Part shown: positions 49,623-60,438 of the stretch, piece by piece
Layout of the letters: each line of letters begins with the position of its first letter
Numbering within the stretch: position 1 is the stretch's first letter
Source: Akkermansia muciniphila
Lineage (GTDB): Bacteria > Pseudomonadota > Gammaproteobacteria > Burkholderiales > Burkholderiaceae_C
Length of the DNA: 64,000 nucleotides
Assembly (NCBI GenBank): GCA_943331105.2
Contig: CALQKH020000003.1
Location: 248,001 to 312,000 of the forward strand
Reading direction: 5' to 3'
The notes under the pieces: model-generated
The model's database searches: none
What the model saw: the letters and a program-made list of their open reading frames with translations, nothing else
What the model was told of the DNA's origin: nothing
Program-made: the position numbers and the translations under genes

Positions 49623-51302
49623 TCAGAAAGACTTGGTTGCGCTCACCCAGAAGCGGTCAACTTTGAGCGTGCCATCGCTGTCATTGCCCGTATTGATGTT
49701 GGCCTGCGGGTTCCGGCCATTGCGTCTTGACCACGTCAATTTGGTCACAATGCCCATAGGCGCTTGCCAATCGGCACTGAGGCCGTGGCCATAAAGATCC
49801 ATGGTGGTTTTTTGATCACTGCTCGTCAGAGGCAGTTGCACCACACGGCTTTGGTCAACAAAAGCGGTGAGTACCAAAGCACGGTCCAGGCGCCAACGCC
49901 ACTCGGTGCTCATCATCTGACCGCGGTCACCGCCCATTTCGCTCGGGCCGTAAGCACGAACACTTTGAGCACCACCGACAAAGAATCGCTCAGAACTGTC
50001 CAAAACTTGGGTCGCGTGTTGGGTCTGCATCGAGACCAAAAGCGAGTGGCTTGGGGCCAGCGTTTGCTGTCGGCTCAGACTGAAGTTGAGCTTTTGAAAT
50101 GATGGGTTGATGGTGCTGAGAGCGCTGTGCTGACGCATGTCTGCCAACTTGCCCCAAAGCATTTGTACTGAAGCACTGTTGGCACCGCCACCGCCCAAAT
50201 CGTCGAAACGGTTGCCTGAGAAGCCTGTGCGAAGGGCATAACTGGCGTAATCAGACCTGACCACCGAGTCCTCGGTGAAAAAGGTTTTGTTGTCCAACCC
50301 CATGGTCCAGTAAACGTTTTGCATGCGGCTGCGCAGCACGGGGTAACTGAGGTCAAGTCCCATGGTGACGGATGAGCCTTTTACTTGGGCGTTGGCCACC
50401 GACGTCTGACGAACTTTAAAATTCATCGAGGACAAACTGGCGCCCAGACGCAAGCCATCGTGTCGATCAGGGACAGTCAACGACACCCTGCCAAAGTTGA
50501 TGCCTTCGGTCACCATGGCGCTCACGTTGAACAATTCACCCCGGCCACCCGGGCTGTTGACGTTCAGGTTGGCTGTGACGCGGTTGGTGCCTGTCGACAA
50601 GGATCCCGCATTGTCCAGGCCCACGCTGCCGTAGATGAAGGGCTCATCTGTAGTCTGCAAGACCAGCAAGGTTTCGCCGTCGGATTGACCAGGAGCCAAA
50701 GTGCCTGCAACACTCACCCCCGGCAAATCGTCCAGCAACAACAGTGCACGGTCCATGGCGTCTGCACGCAATATTTTTCCGGCTGCTTGCGCTGAATTGA
50801 TGAAGGCCTCGATTTCTTTGCGGTCGACCAGTTTGGAAGGTTCACCTTCGATGCGAACACCGGCAAAACGTGCCTCAATGATCTGGATTTTCACAACTTG
50901 CTCAGTGATGTCTTGTTCGGGCAAGTAGGCCCGCACGACATAGCCAGCTTGTCGGTAAGCGGCACCCACAGCGTCCGTGGCCGATTGCAAACCCTCGAAG
51001 CTCAACTCACGGTTGACAAAGTCTGAAAGCGCAGCCGCCAAAACATCTGACGAAAGCAGCGTATTGCCTTGAAACCTGAACTCGCGCACTTTGATGGTGG
51101 CACCGTCTTTGGATTTTTGAAGTGGCGGCGCCAAAGCAGGCTGAGGTCGCACAGCTTGCGGCAAACTGAACTCTCGCGTCTGTTCAATTTGTTGCCTCAA
51201 ACTACCCGCGTCCACTGGAATGGCCGTGTTTTGAGCATTAGCACCCATGGCCGAAACCATCAAAGGCAACAACAAATAAGAGGAATATGTCTTGCAGGTC
51301 AT
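49623..51302 (-). CDS. TpsB two-partner secretion pore (ShlB/FhaC/HecB family)
   Basis: A 559-residue outer-membrane transporter. A signal peptide ends near GANAQ (about residue 23). A POTRA_2-type region spans about 55-150 (VREFRFQGNTLLSSD, AYRQAGYVVRAYLPEQDI, KIQIIEARFAGVRIEG), a second POTRA follows, then a 16-strand barrel with FVGGAQSVRAYGPSEMGGDRG, the VRGY-type barrel motif with Ala for Gly. It ends in Phe, as TpsB proteins do. It should export the giant FhaB-like protein of the same operon. The ATG at 51302 gives a clean signal peptide but has no ribosome site; a longer start with a basic leader (KLKKRKR) is possible. Confidence 0.93.
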   Translation of the reverse strand: MTCKTYSSYLLLPLMVSAMGANAQNTAIPVDAGSLRQQIEQTREFSLPQAVRPQPALAPPLQKSKDGATIKVREFRFQGNTLLSSDVLAAALSDFVNRELSFEGLQSATDAVGAAYRQAGYVVRAYLPEQDITEQVVKIQIIEARFAGVRIEGEPSKLVDRKEIEAFINSAQAAGKILRADAMDRALLLLDDLPGVSVAGTLAPGQSDGETLLVLQTTDEPFIYGSVGLDNAGSLSTGTNRVTANLNVNSPGGRGELFNVSAMVTEGINFGRVSLTVPDRHDGLRLGASLSSMNFKVRQTSVANAQVKGSSVTMGLDLSYPVLRSRMQNVYWTMGLDNKTFFTEDSVVRSDYASYALRTGFSGNRFDDLGGGGANSASVQMLWGKLADMRQHSALSTINPSFQKLNFSLSRQQTLAPSHSLLVSMQTQHATQVLDSSERFFVGGAQSVRAYGPSEMGGDRGQMMSTEWRWRLDRALVLTAFVDQSRVVQLPLTSSDQKTTMDLYGHGLSADWQAPMGIVTKLTWSRRNGRNPQANINTGNDSDGTLKVDRFWVSATKSF

Positions 51303-51420
51303 ATAAAAAAGAAAAAGTCGTTTTCTCTTTTTTAACTTAAAGACGTTTTCAGAGCCAAAAAATCCCAAATAAACAAAAATTGATATTTTTGTTAAACATA
51401 AGGATTCAAGTCCTGCGCCC
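51303..51420. promoter_or_regulatory. AT-rich promoter region of the two-partner secretion operon
   Basis: A sharp AT-rich interval between aspS and tpsB. It contains a perfect inverted repeat, AACAAAAAT (51372-51380), TGAT, ATTTTTGTT (51385-51393), and the spaced direct repeat GTCGTTTTC (51317-51325) / GACGTTTTC (51342-51350). Such regions are typical promoter and silencer targets; no specific sigma box was assigned. Confidence 0.5.
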
Positions 51421-51438
51421 ATTTGCAGGGCACAAACA

Positions 51439-51464
51439 CCAACGCCACCCGAAGGTGGCGCTGG
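51439..51464 (-). terminator. Hairpin after aspS
   Basis: On the minus strand GCGCCACC-TTCG-GGTGGCGT forms a stable stem with a TTCG loop (51442-51461), extended by a mismatched CCA/TGG outer stem. It lies about 25 bases after the aspS stop. The following T-content is modest, so it is a probable but not perfect terminator. Confidence 0.65.
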
Positions 51465-51487
51465 CATGGGGTTGGTTAGAACTCGGC

Positions 51488-53305
<1,818 letters not shown>

Positions 53306-53349
53306 GTTGTACTTTCTGAAATCGCAAAAACAGTTCGGTGAAAAAGGGG

Positions 53350-54021
53350 TTAGGCAGCAGGAGGCTTCAAGGCGTCTGCGCTTGGCTTGGGGCCACGGAT
53401 AGGGGGCACCATGACGCCCATGGAAATGATGTACTTGAGGGCATCATCCACGGTCATATCGAGTTCGACCACGTCGGCTTTGGGCATCATCAAAAAGAAC
53501 CCCGATGTCGGGTTGGGCGTGGTCGGCACATACACACTGACCATGGGCTGGTTCATGTGGGTGGCAACCTCACCGCCTGGGGTGCCCGTTAAGAAGGCCA
53601 CGGTCCATGAGCCTTGTCGGGGGTATTGGACCAACAGCGCCTTGGAAAAGGCATGGCCGCTGCCCGAAAACAAGGTGTCGGCCACCTGTTTGACGCTGGT
53701 GTAGATGCTGCGAACCACGGGGATGCGGTTCATCATGCCGTGCCATTTGCGCAACCACCATTGGCCAAACATATTGGCCACAAACACACCCGTGGCAAAA
53801 ATGAAGACGGCCACAATCGCCACACCCAAACCGGGCACACCACGCAGGTATTCGGCATTGGCATGAATTCCTGGAATCAGGGTGTCTGCTGCATGCAACA
53901 CGGCCAAGAAAATGGCGTCCAGCATGCCCACCAGCCACATGATGACCCAGACGGTGATGCCCATGGGCAGCCACACCAGCAAGCCGGTGATGAAGTATTG
54001 TTTGAAGCTGCGGTTTTTCAT
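53350..54021 (-). CDS. DUF502 integral membrane protein
   Basis: A 223-residue inner-membrane protein. Two hydrophobic segments lie at about 8-35 ([20 protein letters not shown]) and 58-85 ([21 protein letters not shown]). The soluble part has [27 protein letters not shown] [19 protein letters not shown], and [13 protein letters not shown], all typical of DUF502. The function is unknown. The ATG at 54021 is preferred over a TTG-type start further up. It lies between the fmdB-type gene (43 bases upstream) and aspS (44 bases downstream), an order common in related genomes. Confidence 0.9.
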   Translation of the reverse strand: MKNRSFKQYFITGLLVWLPMGITVWVIMWLVGMLDAIFLAVLHAADTLIPGIHANAEYLRGVPGLGVAIVAVFIFATGVFVANMFGQWWLRKWHGMMNRIPVVRSIYTSVKQVADTLFSGSGHAFSKALLVQYPRQGSWTVAFLTGTPGGEVATHMNQPMVSVYVPTTPNPTSGFFLMMPKADVVELDMTVDDALKYIISMGVMVPPIRGPKPSADALKPPAA

Positions 54022-54064
54022 GTGGGCGATCGGTGGGGCAAGGATCAATGAATTTCAGGCAACG

Positions 54065-54400
54065 TCAATGACAGGCACAAGAAGCAGCGCAGGCCCCTGC
54101 ACTGCTGGAGCTTGTCGAAGAACCGGAAGTGTCACCACCCGAGGGGGCAGCAGTTGCGGGCGCGGCCACAGCATCGGCTGTGGTTGCAGCGGCGGGCACC
54201 GCAGTGGCCGCCGAACCACCGCCCTTGAAGTCGGTGGCGTACCAACCCGTGCCTTTGAGTTGAAAACCAGGGGCTGTGAGTTGTTTGTTGAATTTGGGCG
54301 CACCGCAAACCGGGCAATCGGTCAGGGAATCGTCGCTCATTTTTTGCAGGACATCCTTGGCATGGCCGCAGGCGTCGCATTTGTAAGCGTAAATGGGCAT
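54065..54400 (-). CDS. FmdB-type zinc ribbon protein
   Basis: A 111-residue protein whose first 50 residues are a zinc ribbon: MPIYAYKCDACGHAKDVLQKM and LTDCPVCG, giving the paired cysteines of the FmdB/CxxC_CxxC_SSSS regulatory family. Typical members have GTGWYATDFK next, as here. The rest is an Ala/Thr/Ser/Pro-rich linker that ends CAASCACH, adding three cysteines and a histidine beyond the family core. The role is unproven; some members are called putative regulators. First gene of fmdB-DUF502-aspS, with a good -10 box upstream. Confidence 0.88.
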   Translation of the reverse strand: MPIYAYKCDACGHAKDVLQKMSDDSLTDCPVCGAPKFNKQLTAPGFQLKGTGWYATDFKGGGSAATAVPAAATTADAVAAPATAAPSGGDTSGSSTSSSSAGACAASCACH

Positions 54401-54437
54401 TGAAAAAGCCTTTGAAGGTGATGCAAGAAAACCTTCA

Positions 54438-54443
54438 ATTATA
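54438..54443 (-). promoter_or_regulatory. Candidate -10 box of the fmdB-DUF502-aspS operon
   Basis: A perfect TATAAT on the minus strand, 38 bases before the fmdB-type ATG, which predicts a transcript start near 54431. No good -35 hexamer stands at 16-18 bases, so the promoter may depend on an activator or an extended element. Confidence 0.45.
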
Positions 54444-54485
54444 GGCTCGACCGAGCCATCATGGCCCGGTCACCGCCGGTTTAAC

Positions 54486-54499
54486 GGCCCGCTCGGGCC
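54486..54499 (-). terminator. Short GC-rich hairpin after the symporter gene
   Basis: GGCCC-GCTC-GGGCC forms a small perfect stem seven bases past the symporter stop. There is no U-tract, so this is only a possible terminator. Confidence 0.3.
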
Positions 54500-54505
54500 A
54501 ATGGG

Positions 54506-55981
54506 TCAACGACCCGTCGGCTCTTGGACAGCATGGCCCAAAGCACTGGCTATCGATTGACCCCGATTAGGGAAAATCGCCGGTAACAAAGAACCCAGCA
54601 ACATGCCCACGATGGAAGCCATCAATCCCAGCAAGTTGGCAGGTATCAGGGTATCGGGTATCCAAAAGTTGAACACCAGCCAAGTGCCCACGCCCAACAC
54701 CACCGAGAACAAAGCGCCTTGGGTGTTGGCACGACGCCAGAAAGCCCCGGCTATCAAGGGCACAAATGCGCCGGTCAAGGTCACGTTGTAAGCGTTTTGC
54801 ACCATTTCATACATGGTGCTCGTGCTGTTCATGGCAAACAACAAGGCACAGGCTGTGAAGCTGACCAATGTCACCCGCAACAGCAGCAAAAACTGACGAT
54901 CGCTCATGTGGGGCACAAAAGGCTTGAGCACGTTTTCGGTGAAGGTGGCTGTTGGGGCCAACAAAGCGCCGCTGGCGGTGGACAAAATGGCCGAGAGCAA
55001 AGCGCCAAAGAACAGGATTTGCGCCCACATGGGCATTTGCCCCAAAACCAAATCGGGCAGGATGCGCTGAATGGCCCGAGCGTCTTCCGAATCAAACAAG
55101 CTTTTCAGTTCAGGGTGAGCGATCAGGGCAGCGTAGGCGATGTACAAGGGAATAAAGGCCATCACGAAGTACATCAGGGAACCGATAAGGGTGCCGCGAA
55201 CTGCGGTTTTTTCGTCTTTGGCACTGGTCATGCGCTGAAACACGTCTTGCTGTGGGATAGAGCCAAATGCAAAGGCAAAGAAGGCTCCCGCCATGGCCCA
55301 CCAAGCCGCAGCGTCCATGTCCGACGGGAACATGTCGAACTTGCCGTCGGCTGCTGCTTGCGCAATGACTTTGTCAAAGCCACCGGCGTTGTCTCCTACC
55401 AACAAGGCCACCGCCATCAGCCCCACCACGATCACCACCGTCTGAAACAAGTCGGTGAAAGCCACCGACCACATGCCGCCAAACACGGTGTAGACCAGCA
55501 CGACGGCAGCGCCCATCATGATGGCGTGGTTCAGGTCAATGGCACCCGACGACAAGACATGAATGACCAATCCCAGCGCCGTCAGTTGCGCCGAAGTCCA
55601 GCCCAAATAAGACACCACAATCGCCACACTGGTCAAAACCTCCACCGACTTGCCGTACCGGACCTTGTAAAAGTCACCAATGGTCAATAGGTTCAATCTG
55701 TAAAACAGCTTGGCAAACAACAAAGCGGCCAACACCAGGCAAACAGAGGCGCCAAAAGGGTCACCCGGAATGCCATTCAAGCCGTCTTTGGCGAATGTGG
55801 CCGACACGGACAACACCGTTTCAGCACCAAACCAGGTGGCAAACACCGTGGCCACATTCATGTAAAGCGGCAAGCTTCTGCCTGCCACCAGATAGTCCTT
55901 GGCCCCATGGACCCTGCGTGCTGCAAACAGACCAATGCCAATGGTCACTGTCAAATAAGCGATCACAAAAGTCAGCAACAC
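54506..55981 (-). CDS. Sodium:solute symporter (SSS family)
   Basis: A 491-residue inner-membrane transporter with about 13 membrane segments. Family features are GAKDYLVAGRSLPLYMNVATVFATWFGAETV-type sequence near the start (residues about 26-56, key Gly/Arg/Trp), FGGMWSVAFTDLFQTVVIV near 165, and FGSIPQQDVFQRM near 240. The substrate cannot be told. The GTG at 55981 is supported by GGAGGG (55989-55994) seven bases upstream and by the family N-terminus. It starts 25 bases after ubiB and may be co-transcribed with it. Confidence 0.9.
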   Translation of the reverse strand: MLLTFVIAYLTVTIGIGLFAARRVHGAKDYLVAGRSLPLYMNVATVFATWFGAETVLSVSATFAKDGLNGIPGDPFGASVCLVLAALLFAKLFYRLNLLTIGDFYKVRYGKSVEVLTSVAIVVSYLGWTSAQLTALGLVIHVLSSGAIDLNHAIMMGAAVVLVYTVFGGMWSVAFTDLFQTVVIVVGLMAVALLVGDNAGGFDKVIAQAAADGKFDMFPSDMDAAAWWAMAGAFFAFAFGSIPQQDVFQRMTSAKDEKTAVRGTLIGSLMYFVMAFIPLYIAYAALIAHPELKSLFDSEDARAIQRILPDLVLGQMPMWAQILFFGALLSAILSTASGALLAPTATFTENVLKPFVPHMSDRQFLLLLRVTLVSFTACALLFAMNSTSTMYEMVQNAYNVTLTGAFVPLIAGAFWRRANTQGALFSVVLGVGTWLVFNFWIPDTLIPANLLGLMASIVGMLLGSLLPAIFPNRGQSIASALGHAVQEPTGR

Positions 55982-55988
55982 CTTCGTA

Positions 55989-55994
55989 CCCTCC
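55989..55994 (-). promoter_or_regulatory. Ribosome site fixing the GTG start of the symporter
   Basis: GGAGGG on the minus strand lies seven bases before the GTG at 55981, which supports this unusual start codon over internal ATGs. Confidence 0.75.
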
Positions 55995-56006
55995 AGATTT
56001 CAAAAA

Positions 56007-57584
56007 TCACATGAACAGTTGCAAATGCATGGCAAGTTGCAAAACCGCCAAGGAAACCACAAAACCAAGCCCAGCGTAAATCAGGGTTTGCAGCAGTTTG
56101 TTGGTTCTGCGCTGCTCTGCCAACAAGTGCTCGATCTGCGTTGCATCGTTCGAACGCGGTTGCTTGAGGTAATCGCTCAGCAAACGCGGCAACTGAGGCA
56201 ATAACTTGGCGTAATGCGGGGCCTGGGCTTTGAGCTCCTCCCAGAGCTTTTTGGGTCCGATTTGCTCCAACATCCAAGTTTCCAGAAAGGGCTTGGCCGT
56301 GCTCCACAGATCAAGCTCAGGGTCCAGATCGCGACCCAAGCCTTCGATGTTGAGCAAGGTTTTTTGCAACAACACCAACTGCGGCTGGATTTCAACTTGG
56401 AAACGGCGTGAAGTCTGAAACAGGCGCATCAACACCATGCCCAAAGAAATTTCCTTGAGCGGGCGATCAAAGTAAGGCTCGCAGACAGCGCGAATGGCCG
56501 ACTCCAGCTCATCGACCCGCGTCTCGGCGGGCACCCAGCCCGACTCGATGTGAAGCTCGGCCACGCGCTTGTAGTCACGGCGGAAAAAAGCCGTGAAGTT
56601 TTGCGCCAGGTACTCCTTGTCGTACTCGGTGAGCGTGCCCACAATGCCAAAGTCAAGTGATATGTAACGGCCAAAGGTCTCGGGGGCCAGGCTGACCTGG
56701 ATGTTGCCCGGGTGCATGTCGGCATGGAAGAAGCCGTCGCGGAACACTTGTGTGAAAAACAGCGTCACGCCATCGCGGGCCAGCTTAGGGATATCCACAC
56801 CCGCTTCACGCAAGCGGTCAACCTGGCTGATGGGCACACCGTGCATGCGCTGCATGACGATGACCTCGGGGTGGCAAAAGTCCCAGATCATCTCGGGGAT
56901 CAACACCAAATCCAAGCCTTGCATGTTGCGCCGCAACTGCGCGGCGTTGGCCGCTTCTCGCACCAGATCCAGCTCGTCGTGCAGGTATTTATCAAATTCG
57001 GCCACCACCTCACGGGGTTTGAGGCGCTTGCCATCGGTGCTCAAGCTTTCGACCCAACCCGCCATCATGCGCATCAGGCCCAAGTCTTTGTCGATGACGG
57101 GCAACATCCCCGGTCGCAAAACTTTGACCGCCACCTCGCGTACTTCGCCCGATTTGCCGCGCAAGGTGGCGAAGTGCACCTGCGCGATCGATGCGCTGGC
57201 CACCGGTTCACGCTCAAAGGTTTCAAAAATATCATCAACCGGGCGGCCAAATGCTCGCTCAATCGAGTCCACAGCAATCGCCGAGCTGAAAGGTGGCACA
57301 CGGTCTTGCAGCTTAGCCAGCTCTTCAGCGATGTCGGGGGCCAGCAAATCGCGTCGGGTGGACAGCACTTGGCCAAATTTCACAAAAATTGGGCCCAAAC
57401 GTTCCAAGGCTTCACGCAAACGCACGGCACGGGGCGAACGCAAGTCACGTCCGACCGAAAGCACACGGGCCAGCAGCCGAATCCAGGGTTTTTGAAAGCT
57501 CGACAACACCAACTCGTCCAGGCCGTAGCGCAAGACGATGAAAACGATGAAGGCACCGCGCCCGAAACGGCCCCAGCGCATCAT
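56007..57584 (-). CDS. ubiB: UbiB atypical kinase/ATPase of ubiquinone synthesis
   Basis: A 525-residue ADCK/UbiB-family protein needed for ubiquinone synthesis. Motifs are the family KxGQ-type [20 protein letters not shown], the Ala-rich nucleotide loop [12 protein letters not shown], the invariant lysine in [10 protein letters not shown], catalytic-loop HADMHPGNI and the metal-binding LDFGIVG. Two hydrophobic segments at the C-terminus ([19 protein letters not shown] and the one before the end) anchor it to the inner membrane. The ATG at 57584 overlaps the ubiJ stop by four bases (ATGA). It belongs with ubiJ and ubiE just upstream. Confidence 0.95.
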   Translation of the reverse strand: MMRWGRFGRGAFIVFIVLRYGLDELVLSSFQKPWIRLLARVLSVGRDLRSPRAVRLREALERLGPIFVKFGQVLSTRRDLLAPDIAEELAKLQDRVPPFSSAIAVDSIERAFGRPVDDIFETFEREPVASASIAQVHFATLRGKSGEVREVAVKVLRPGMLPVIDKDLGLMRMMAGWVESLSTDGKRLKPREVVAEFDKYLHDELDLVREAANAAQLRRNMQGLDLVLIPEMIWDFCHPEVIVMQRMHGVPISQVDRLREAGVDIPKLARDGVTLFFTQVFRDGFFHADMHPGNIQVSLAPETFGRYISLDFGIVGTLTEYDKEYLAQNFTAFFRRDYKRVAELHIESGWVPAETRVDELESAIRAVCEPYFDRPLKEISLGMVLMRLFQTSRRFQVEIQPQLVLLQKTLLNIEGLGRDLDPELDLWSTAKPFLETWMLEQIGPKKLWEELKAQAPHYAKLLPQLPRLLSDYLKQPRSNDATQIEHLLAEQRRTNKLLQTLIYAGLGFVVSLAVLQLAMHLQLFM

Positions 57585-58153
57585 GCTGCGCTGCCCGTGC
57601 GCAGCCCGGTGCCAGGGCGCTGGGCGACAAAACTGCGCAAGGCCGTCATGGCCTGACGGGCAGCTTGTGCCAAGGTGTGAGCAGGGGCATCCCCGATCAG
57701 GCGCGCCAGATCCTCCTCGGCGTCCCAACGCACATGGTCGATCAACCAGTTGATCTCAGCAGCCAGTTGAACATCGCCTTCGATCCGCACTTTGGGTTTG
57801 TCACCCCGTGCCAGGGCCGAAGCCAAAGAAACAGGCGACTCTTCGGTCACCGTCAGGCGCAGGTCAAAACCCTCAAAGTGCCCCCGCGCAAGCAAGCCCG
57901 CGGGGGTTGGTGTCAGCTGCAGCTGCACACGCTCCCAAACCAGCTCGATGCGCTGGCCTTTTTGACGGGCCAAACGGGCCATGGCTTCAGGCTCACTCAT
58001 CAAGACATGGTTAAGAAAAAGCACCATGCGGTTGACCGCTTCGTCAACCACCCATTCAGGCGGCTGAAAAGAGGTGTTGAATTTGTGGGCCATTTGGGCG
58101 GCCAGGTCGGGTAACGCCTGAGCGGCCCATGAAAAAGGGGACTGTGTTGCCAT
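57581..58153 (-). CDS. ubiJ: Ubiquinone biosynthesis accessory factor UbiJ (SCP2 domain)
   Basis: A 190-residue protein with an N-terminal SCP2-like lipid-binding fold ([61 protein letters not shown]) and a helical C-terminus. The order ubiE-ubiJ-ubiB is the known ubiquinone accessory cluster; here a Tim44-domain gene lies between ubiE and ubiJ. UbiJ is thought to hold lipid intermediates for the Ubi complex. ATG at 58153; its stop overlaps the ubiB start. Confidence 0.88.
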   Translation of the reverse strand: MATQSPFSWAAQALPDLAAQMAHKFNTSFQPPEWVVDEAVNRMVLFLNHVLMSEPEAMARLARQKGQRIELVWERVQLQLTPTPAGLLARGHFEGFDLRLTVTEESPVSLASALARGDKPKVRIEGDVQLAAEINWLIDHVRWDAEEDLARLIGDAPAHTLAQAARQAMTALRSFVAQRPGTGLRTGSAA

Positions 58154-58201
58154 AGTCCCCGATTATTCCCGAAAGTGCTGGCCCACAAAGGGGCCCGGGC
58201 T

Positions 58202-59224
58202 TTATTGAAGCGCTTGCACGCCTGCGACCAACCAACCACCGCCCTGCTTGGATTTGGTCATGTTCCAAACTTCACGGAATGGACTGGGTCCCGATGACGC
58301 GTCTTCACGGATCATGCCGTTGAACTCGACGCTGGCCATGTAGTCGTCGGCCTGCTCTTCAATGCCCAAAAGCTGGGCGTCCAACATGACCACTTCGGTT
58401 TTGTTGGGTTGTCCAGGGAACTGGGCTTCACGCTCAGACAATTGGTTGCGGATCTCAACCACCATGGCGTCGGTCATCATGGAACGCAGGGCGCTGATGT
58501 CCGAACGGTCCCAAGCATCTTGCAAGGTCACAAAGTTGCGCTTAGCGGCAGTGATGAAGCTCTCGACATCAAAGCCTGCAGGGATGCCCCAGGTTTGTGA
58601 ACCGCTCAGACTGTCACTGGCGCTGGCATTCAGGCCAGAACCAATGCCCGAGCCGATCATGGAGCCGGTAGATTGTGATGCGGCTGAACTGTCAAAACGG
58701 GTGTTTTGCGCTTCCCAAGGACGCGCCGACGAGTCGTTACCAACGTTGTTGGGGCTGTACTGCTTGTAAGTTGAAGGGTTGTCGGCCGAGGCTCCAGCAC
58801 CTTGGTAAGCCAAGCCACCCGACTGAGCACCGCCCCCGCGGCGAGCTCGAAGGATCATACCGATCACGGCAACGACGGCCACACCGATCAACAAAGCCAT
58901 CAAGATGTTGCCAAAGGCTTCACCCATGCCGAGGGAGCTGGCCAACCAGGCCAAGCCCAAGCCCGCGGCCAAACCACCCAGCATGGCACCCCAAGGCTTC
59001 TTGGGCGCGGCGGCAGCAGGTGCTGCAGCGGGTTTGGCTGCGTTGGTGGGTGCAGCATTTTGAGCCGGAGCAGCCGGTGTTTGCGGTGCGGCGTCGCGCT
59101 TGGTCACTTGGTTGGATTGCTGTCCAACAGACTTGCCGCCACCCATGCGGCGTGCGGCCTCTGCGTTCAGACTACCCAAGGCCATCACGCCAGCGAGCAT
59201 CAGGGTTACAAGTTTGCTATTCAT
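58202..59224 (-). CDS. Tim44-domain protein with N-terminal signal
   Basis: A 340-residue protein. MNSKLVTLMLAGVMALGSLNAEA looks like a signal peptide. A low-complexity Ala/Pro/Lys stretch follows (about 35-75), then hydrophobic segments around 80-125 (MLGGLAAGLGLAWLASSLG and ILMALLIGVAVVAVIGMIL). The C-terminal 150 residues are a Tim44/MBA1-type fold (FVTLQDAWDRSDISALRSMMTDAM, VVMLDAQLLGIEEQADDYMASVEF). Bacterial members are of unknown function. It lies between ubiE and ubiJ, a common place in Burkholderiales. Confidence 0.85.
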   Translation of the reverse strand: MNSKLVTLMLAGVMALGSLNAEAARRMGGGKSVGQQSNQVTKRDAAPQTPAAPAQNAAPTNAAKPAAAPAAAAPKKPWGAMLGGLAAGLGLAWLASSLGMGEAFGNILMALLIGVAVVAVIGMILRARRGGGAQSGGLAYQGAGASADNPSTYKQYSPNNVGNDSSARPWEAQNTRFDSSAASQSTGSMIGSGIGSGLNASASDSLSGSQTWGIPAGFDVESFITAAKRNFVTLQDAWDRSDISALRSMMTDAMVVEIRNQLSEREAQFPGQPNKTEVVMLDAQLLGIEEQADDYMASVEFNGMIREDASSGPSPFREVWNMTKSKQGGGWLVAGVQALQ

Positions 59225-59259
59225 GGTGTCTCCAACTCAGGAAATACAGTTTTTGGACG

Positions 59260-59991
59260 TCAACATTTAATGCCCATATGTAAGGCTACCACCCCAGCGG
59301 ACAAATTGTGAAAATCAACATGACCAAATCCGGCATTTTTCATAAGGTTTTTCAAATCCTCTTGACTGGGGTGCATGCGGATCGACTCAGCCAAGTAGCG
59401 GTAGCTGTCAGCATCACCCGCCACCATCTTGCCCAATTGAGGCAAGATCTTGAAGCTGTACCAGTCATAAGCTTTCTCCAAAGGCTTTGCCACTTTGGAA
59501 AATTCAAGGACCAGCAATTTGCCGCCCGGCTTGAGCACACGGCACATTTCCCTCAAGGCCACATCCTTGTGCGTCATGTTGCGCAGGCCAAAAGCGACAC
59601 TGACAACGTTGAAGTGGCCATCCGGAAAAGGCAGTTTTTCGGCATCGCACACCAATGTCGGTAAGACCAGGCCGTGATCGACCAGGCGATCGCGCCCAGT
59701 CGACAGCATGGCTTCGTTGATGTCGGTGTGCACCACGCGGCCTGAAGCGCCGACTTTTTTAGCGAAAGCCATCGACAAGTCGCCCGTGCCGCCAGCGATG
59801 TCCAGCACCTGATCGCCTTCTTTGAGGTTGGCCACCTGCACGGTGTAGGCCTTCCAAACGCGGTGCAGGCCCATGGACATCAGGTCGTTCATCACGTCGT
59901 ACTTGGAAGCGACCGAGTCGAACACGCCACGCACATGCTTGGCTTTCTCTTTTTCGTCAACGGTTTTGAAACCGAAGTGGGTGCTGCTCAT
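59260..59991 (-). CDS. ubiE: Demethylmenaquinol/2-polyprenyl-6-methoxy-1,4-benzoquinol C-methyltransferase
   Basis: A class I SAM-dependent methyltransferase of 243 residues. [20 protein letters not shown] is the family start. Motif I is [15 protein letters not shown]; next come [24 protein letters not shown] and ending [16 protein letters not shown]. It C-methylates the quinone ring in ubiquinone (and menaquinone) synthesis at the membrane. The ATG at 59991 is preferred; a longer start to 60027 overlaps DUF971. It follows DUF971 by ten bases. Confidence 0.96.
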   Translation of the reverse strand: MSSTHFGFKTVDEKEKAKHVRGVFDSVASKYDVMNDLMSMGLHRVWKAYTVQVANLKEGDQVLDIAGGTGDLSMAFAKKVGASGRVVHTDINEAMLSTGRDRLVDHGLVLPTLVCDAEKLPFPDGHFNVVSVAFGLRNMTHKDVALREMCRVLKPGGKLLVLEFSKVAKPLEKAYDWYSFKILPQLGKMVAGDADSYRYLAESIRMHPSQEDLKNLMKNAGFGHVDFHNLSAGVVALHMGIKC

Positions 59992-60001
59992 GCCTGCCCC
60001 C

Positions 60002-60421
60002 TCAATGCTTGTGACCGCAGCTGCCACCTGCTGCGGCTTCGATCATGGGCGCATCACGGCTCATGCCGGCGGCTTGCAGGCGGTCTTCGTATTGCTTCCA
60101 GAGCGCCGCTTCTTGGTCACCCAAAAAGTACAGGTATTCCCAAGTGAACAGGCCCGATTCGTGCCCGTCGGTGAAGGTGGGTTTCACGGCGTAATTGCCC
60201 ACAGGCTCGATTTCGGCAATACCGACTTCGCGCTTGCCGGTTTGCAGCACTTCTTGCCCAGGGCCGTGGCCTTGCACTTCGGCCGAAGGCGAGTACACGC
60301 GCATCAGCTCAAAAGGGATGCGGAACTGCGCCCCGTCTGAAAACCCGATTTCCAGCACCCGGGTCTGACCGTGCAAGGTCAGCGACTCGGGGTGGGGCAT
60401 GTCTTTTTTCAATCCGGCCAT
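60002..60421 (-). CDS. DUF971 (GBBH-like N-terminal) protein
   Basis: A 139-residue protein with [39 protein letters not shown] and [21 protein letters not shown], which is the DUF971 domain, related to the N-terminal part of gamma-butyrobetaine hydroxylases. It ends GGSCGHKH, possibly metal-binding. The function is unknown; it sits between an oxidoreductase and ubiE, as often in Burkholderiales. Confidence 0.88.
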   Translation of the reverse strand: MAGLKKDMPHPESLTLHGQTRVLEIGFSDGAQFRIPFELMRVYSPSAEVQGHGPGQEVLQTGKREVGIAEIEPVGNYAVKPTFTDGHESGLFTWEYLYFLGDQEAALWKQYEDRLQAAGMSRDAPMIEAAAGGSCGHKH

Positions 60422-60438
60422 CTTGTTCTTTCAGAGGG

